This document shows positions 61,217 through 64,000 of a stretch of 64,000 nucleotides of DNA, piece by piece. Under the pieces are notes generated by a model. The model was not told the origin of the DNA and ran no database searches. It was given only the letters and a program-made list of their open reading frames with translations. Made by a program: the position numbers and the translations under genes. The first letter of the stretch is position 1. Each line of letters begins with the position of its first letter. Source of the DNA: Microvelia longipes (Eukaryota > Arthropoda > Insecta > Hemiptera > Veliidae); the NCBI GenBank assembly GCA_018340805.1, contig JACMZG010001911.1, forward strand, positions 37,517,476 through 37,581,475, given 5' to 3'.

Positions 61217-61735
61217 AATAGTTGTCACAATATAATTGTGAGAGTGAGACCTAGTAAATTTAAAAAGCAAAATGCAATGCTACATCTGGGAACTGTTCAA
61301 TCAATCATCATTGATGGCTTGACATAATGTCATGTCCCATTCTGTTTTGTTACATCTAACTCAGAGCCTGAAGTCACTCTGACCTTCATTTAAAATTCCG
61401 AAGAATATAATATGAAGTATTTACTAGAGAAGAGCGGTTCAACTATTAAAAACGATCAACTGAGTGATTCAATTAAATTTAAAATTTTAATTGAAGGTAA
61501 GAGTGAGTTCAGGCTCTGTCGGCGCCCTAATGAGTTAGACGTAACGAAACAGAATGGGAAATGACATTTTGTCAAAACATCAATGATGACGAAAGTCAAA
61601 TGGTGGAACAGTTCCCAGATGTAGCATTGCAATTTGCTTGTTAAATTTCCTAGGTGTCTCTCTTACAATAATATTGTGTCAAATATTCAATATTGCAAAA
61701 CTTGGTAGTATTAATTGATATATATTAAAAAATAC
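61217..61735. mobile_element. Foldback element, arms of about 210 bp
   Basis: Left arm blocks GTTGTCACAATATAATTGTG, GCAATGCTACATCTGGGAAC, CATTGATGG, CATGTCCCATTCTGTT and TCAGAGCCTGAAGTCACTC are matched in inverted order by the right arm (AGAGTGAGTTCAGGCTCTG through TTACAATAATATTGTGTC). The right end continues into AAAACTTGGTAGTATTAAT, the terminal sequence of the GATACTACC family. No coding potential. Confidence 0.85.
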
Positions 61736-62037
61736 TTAACCTGCATACCATCAGAACGTATTTAGTATTAAAAACTACAAAGAATATTTAATACTCCACA
61801 CAATTAGGTAAAAGCATTGATATAATAGTATATTTTAACCCCGGTTTGACCATCTATAAGTTAATTATAAGATGTGTCTGTTATAGAGTATTCTCAAAAA
61901 CAATTTTCTACCATTGAACGAATGAGTGAGTGATTTTAGATCCAGTTTAGTTGTCAGAAGCTAAATATCGACTAACAATTAATCAGTACCTTCATAAAAA
62001 AGTTTTTATATAAACTTGAATAAAATAATAGTGTTAC

Positions 62038-62218
62038 CTCTTTGGATTTGAGGAATCTTTTGGGATTTTTCAATGATAAAAATTCAGATTCACTTGATAT
62101 TATATACTCTTTACTCTCCAAATAAACATTCTTAAATTCAATGGATATAGTTTCTCCAGCGTAAATATCAAATGGACCTTGAGGAACAGGGGCTAGTGCA
62201 TTCAATAATAGGGGATAC
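62038..62218 (-). CDS. Single exon, possible ciliary ASH-domain protein (CFAP47-like)
   Basis: Minus-strand exon with acceptor TTTTTAG and donor GTAACA, 181 nt, 60 codons ending in phase 0, clearly richer in coding-like composition than its flanks. The peptide includes APVPQGPFDIYAG, ISIEFKNVYLESKEYIIS and LKNPKRFLKSKE. The pattern of a PxGPF-x-I-x-x-G turn followed by an alternating strand ending in FKN resembles immunoglobulin-like ASH/MSP repeats of axonemal proteins such as CFAP47 or HYDIN. That assignment is by feel, not by a diagnostic motif. Flanking exons would lie left of 62,038 and in or beyond the adjacent gap; I found none. It is a separate gene from milton, same strand. Confidence 0.45.
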
Positions 62219-62352
62219 CTAAAAATAAATTAAATACATTTTAGCAAAAAAAAAAAAGAAAAACTGTTAAAAATAAAATACTAAATTTCAAATTTTTCAG
62301 TTAAGTTTAAAGTAAAATGCCTCCTATAAAATAACTTTATAGAAGGAAATGA

Positions 62353-63352
62353 NNNNNNNNNNNNNNNNNNNNNNNNNNNNNNNNNNNNNNNNNNNNNNNN
62401 NNNNNNNNNNNNNNNNNNNNNNNNNNNNNNNNNNNNNNNNNNNNNNNNNNNNNNNNNNNNNNNNNNNNNNNNNNNNNNNNNNNNNNNNNNNNNNNNNNNN
62501 NNNNNNNNNNNNNNNNNNNNNNNNNNNNNNNNNNNNNNNNNNNNNNNNNNNNNNNNNNNNNNNNNNNNNNNNNNNNNNNNNNNNNNNNNNNNNNNNNNNN
62601 NNNNNNNNNNNNNNNNNNNNNNNNNNNNNNNNNNNNNNNNNNNNNNNNNNNNNNNNNNNNNNNNNNNNNNNNNNNNNNNNNNNNNNNNNNNNNNNNNNNN
62701 NNNNNNNNNNNNNNNNNNNNNNNNNNNNNNNNNNNNNNNNNNNNNNNNNNNNNNNNNNNNNNNNNNNNNNNNNNNNNNNNNNNNNNNNNNNNNNNNNNNN
62801 NNNNNNNNNNNNNNNNNNNNNNNNNNNNNNNNNNNNNNNNNNNNNNNNNNNNNNNNNNNNNNNNNNNNNNNNNNNNNNNNNNNNNNNNNNNNNNNNNNNN
62901 NNNNNNNNNNNNNNNNNNNNNNNNNNNNNNNNNNNNNNNNNNNNNNNNNNNNNNNNNNNNNNNNNNNNNNNNNNNNNNNNNNNNNNNNNNNNNNNNNNNN
63001 NNNNNNNNNNNNNNNNNNNNNNNNNNNNNNNNNNNNNNNNNNNNNNNNNNNNNNNNNNNNNNNNNNNNNNNNNNNNNNNNNNNNNNNNNNNNNNNNNNNN
63101 NNNNNNNNNNNNNNNNNNNNNNNNNNNNNNNNNNNNNNNNNNNNNNNNNNNNNNNNNNNNNNNNNNNNNNNNNNNNNNNNNNNNNNNNNNNNNNNNNNNN
63201 NNNNNNNNNNNNNNNNNNNNNNNNNNNNNNNNNNNNNNNNNNNNNNNNNNNNNNNNNNNNNNNNNNNNNNNNNNNNNNNNNNNNNNNNNNNNNNNNNNNN
63301 NNNNNNNNNNNNNNNNNNNNNNNNNNNNNNNNNNNNNNNNNNNNNNNNNNNN
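62353..63352. other. Assembly gap, exactly 1000 N
   Basis: A round-number gap, so probably a placeholder of unknown size. The sequence on its right repeats 49.1-49.8 kb. Confidence 0.99.
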
Positions 63353-64000
63353 AATCGCTTTGCTCGTTTCCTACGAAATAATGTCATGATTCACAAAAAA
63401 TATAATTTTCGTCGGCAGAAAAACTAGATCTTGTATTTTGCTAGACTATAATTTCTATCGTGAAACACAACGGGAACAATCCCGTGAAGAACAATAAACA
63501 TTAAGACAGACAGCACGATGAAAACTATACAAACGTCATGAAATTGATGATAATGAAGCAAACTTAGTTTCTCCCATTCTTAGGGTTAACACAATATTTT
63601 TCCAATACCCTACAACATTTAGGCGAGGTACATTTTACATCCAATTAAATATAATTTATACAATAATAATAGTAACAACTTATGCAGAAACTACTGCGAC
63701 GCAAACTTCAGAAACATTACGTAATTCTAATAAAATTAAATAAAATAACCCAAACAATAAATAAAAATCTGAAAAATTCAAGATAAATATAACTTAGTAA
63801 GTAACAAGAACTAATAAATTATCTAAAGGTATAAAACATGATGAGTATACAAATTAAATATTAAAAGGTTAAGAGGGCTGCCCTACAAATCTAAAAATAA
63901 ATACATCTCTAAAAACAGGTTACCGGCCCTTTAACCCCCTGACCCTAGCTAAAAATTTATTATCTGAATAATCTTGAAATACATTTAATTTTATTAAAAT
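63353..64000. repeat. Near-identical copy of 49,101-49,759
   Basis: Aligns from AATCGCTTTGCTCG through to TTTAATTTTATTAAAAT at the window end. The differences are mostly lost or gained single bases in runs (for example TTTTTCGG against TTTTCGTCGG). Includes the rearranged repeat copy F. No gene. Confidence 0.9.

Noticed and set aside
62281..63389. Long apparent open frames on both strands across the second gap
   Set aside because: Artefacts of the 1000 N placeholder.

Overview
The window is a piece of an AT-rich arthropod nuclear genome, most likely an insect; I could not place it to species. It has spliced genes with GT-AG introns, intron and intergenic sequence full of degraded transposable elements, and two assembly gaps. 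Nothing in it looks prokaryotic or viral.

Layout. 1-2.7 kb: a decayed Penelope-like element (PLE) fragment and other repeats. 2.76-6.78 kb (+): CTU1, the tRNA wobble-uridine thiolase, in five visible exons with its short first exon unplaced. 10.67-14.47 kb (+): a complete seven-exon C11orf54-type zinc ester hydrolase gene. 14.5-21 kb: intergenic, with one full copy of a repeat family that carries a 5S rRNA-like segment. 21.03-34.89 kb (-): most of milton/TRAK, the kinesin-Miro mitochondrial transport adaptor, as 11 confident exons plus two small in-frame 51-nt exons; its N-terminal exons are not found. 35-62 kb: long non-coding sequence (probably milton 5' introns and intergenic) with a tRNA-derived SINE with target duplications, foldback elements, two inverted PLE 3' ends, several copies of the 5S-bearing repeat and a copia fragment. 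62.04-62.22 kb (-): one exon of a possible ciliary ASH-domain (CFAP47-like) protein, next to a gap of exactly 1000 N. The 648 bases after that gap repeat 49.1-49.8 kb with many small indels, which looks like an assembly artefact or haplotype duplicate.

The three main genes are unrelated housekeeping or transport genes: CTU1 and the hydrolase lie in tandem on +, and milton is tail-to-tail with the hydrolase. I recovered exon boundaries by matching GT-AG sites to reading phase. The recovered coding lengths are whole numbers of codons: 951 nt for the hydrolase and 2205 nt for milton without the two 51-nt exons.

I found no new multi-gene system. The most interesting signals are in the repeats: a dispersed family with an embedded 5S rRNA internal-promoter-like segment, head-to-head PLE 3' ends that each carry a hammerhead-like core, and an unusual density of foldback elements.
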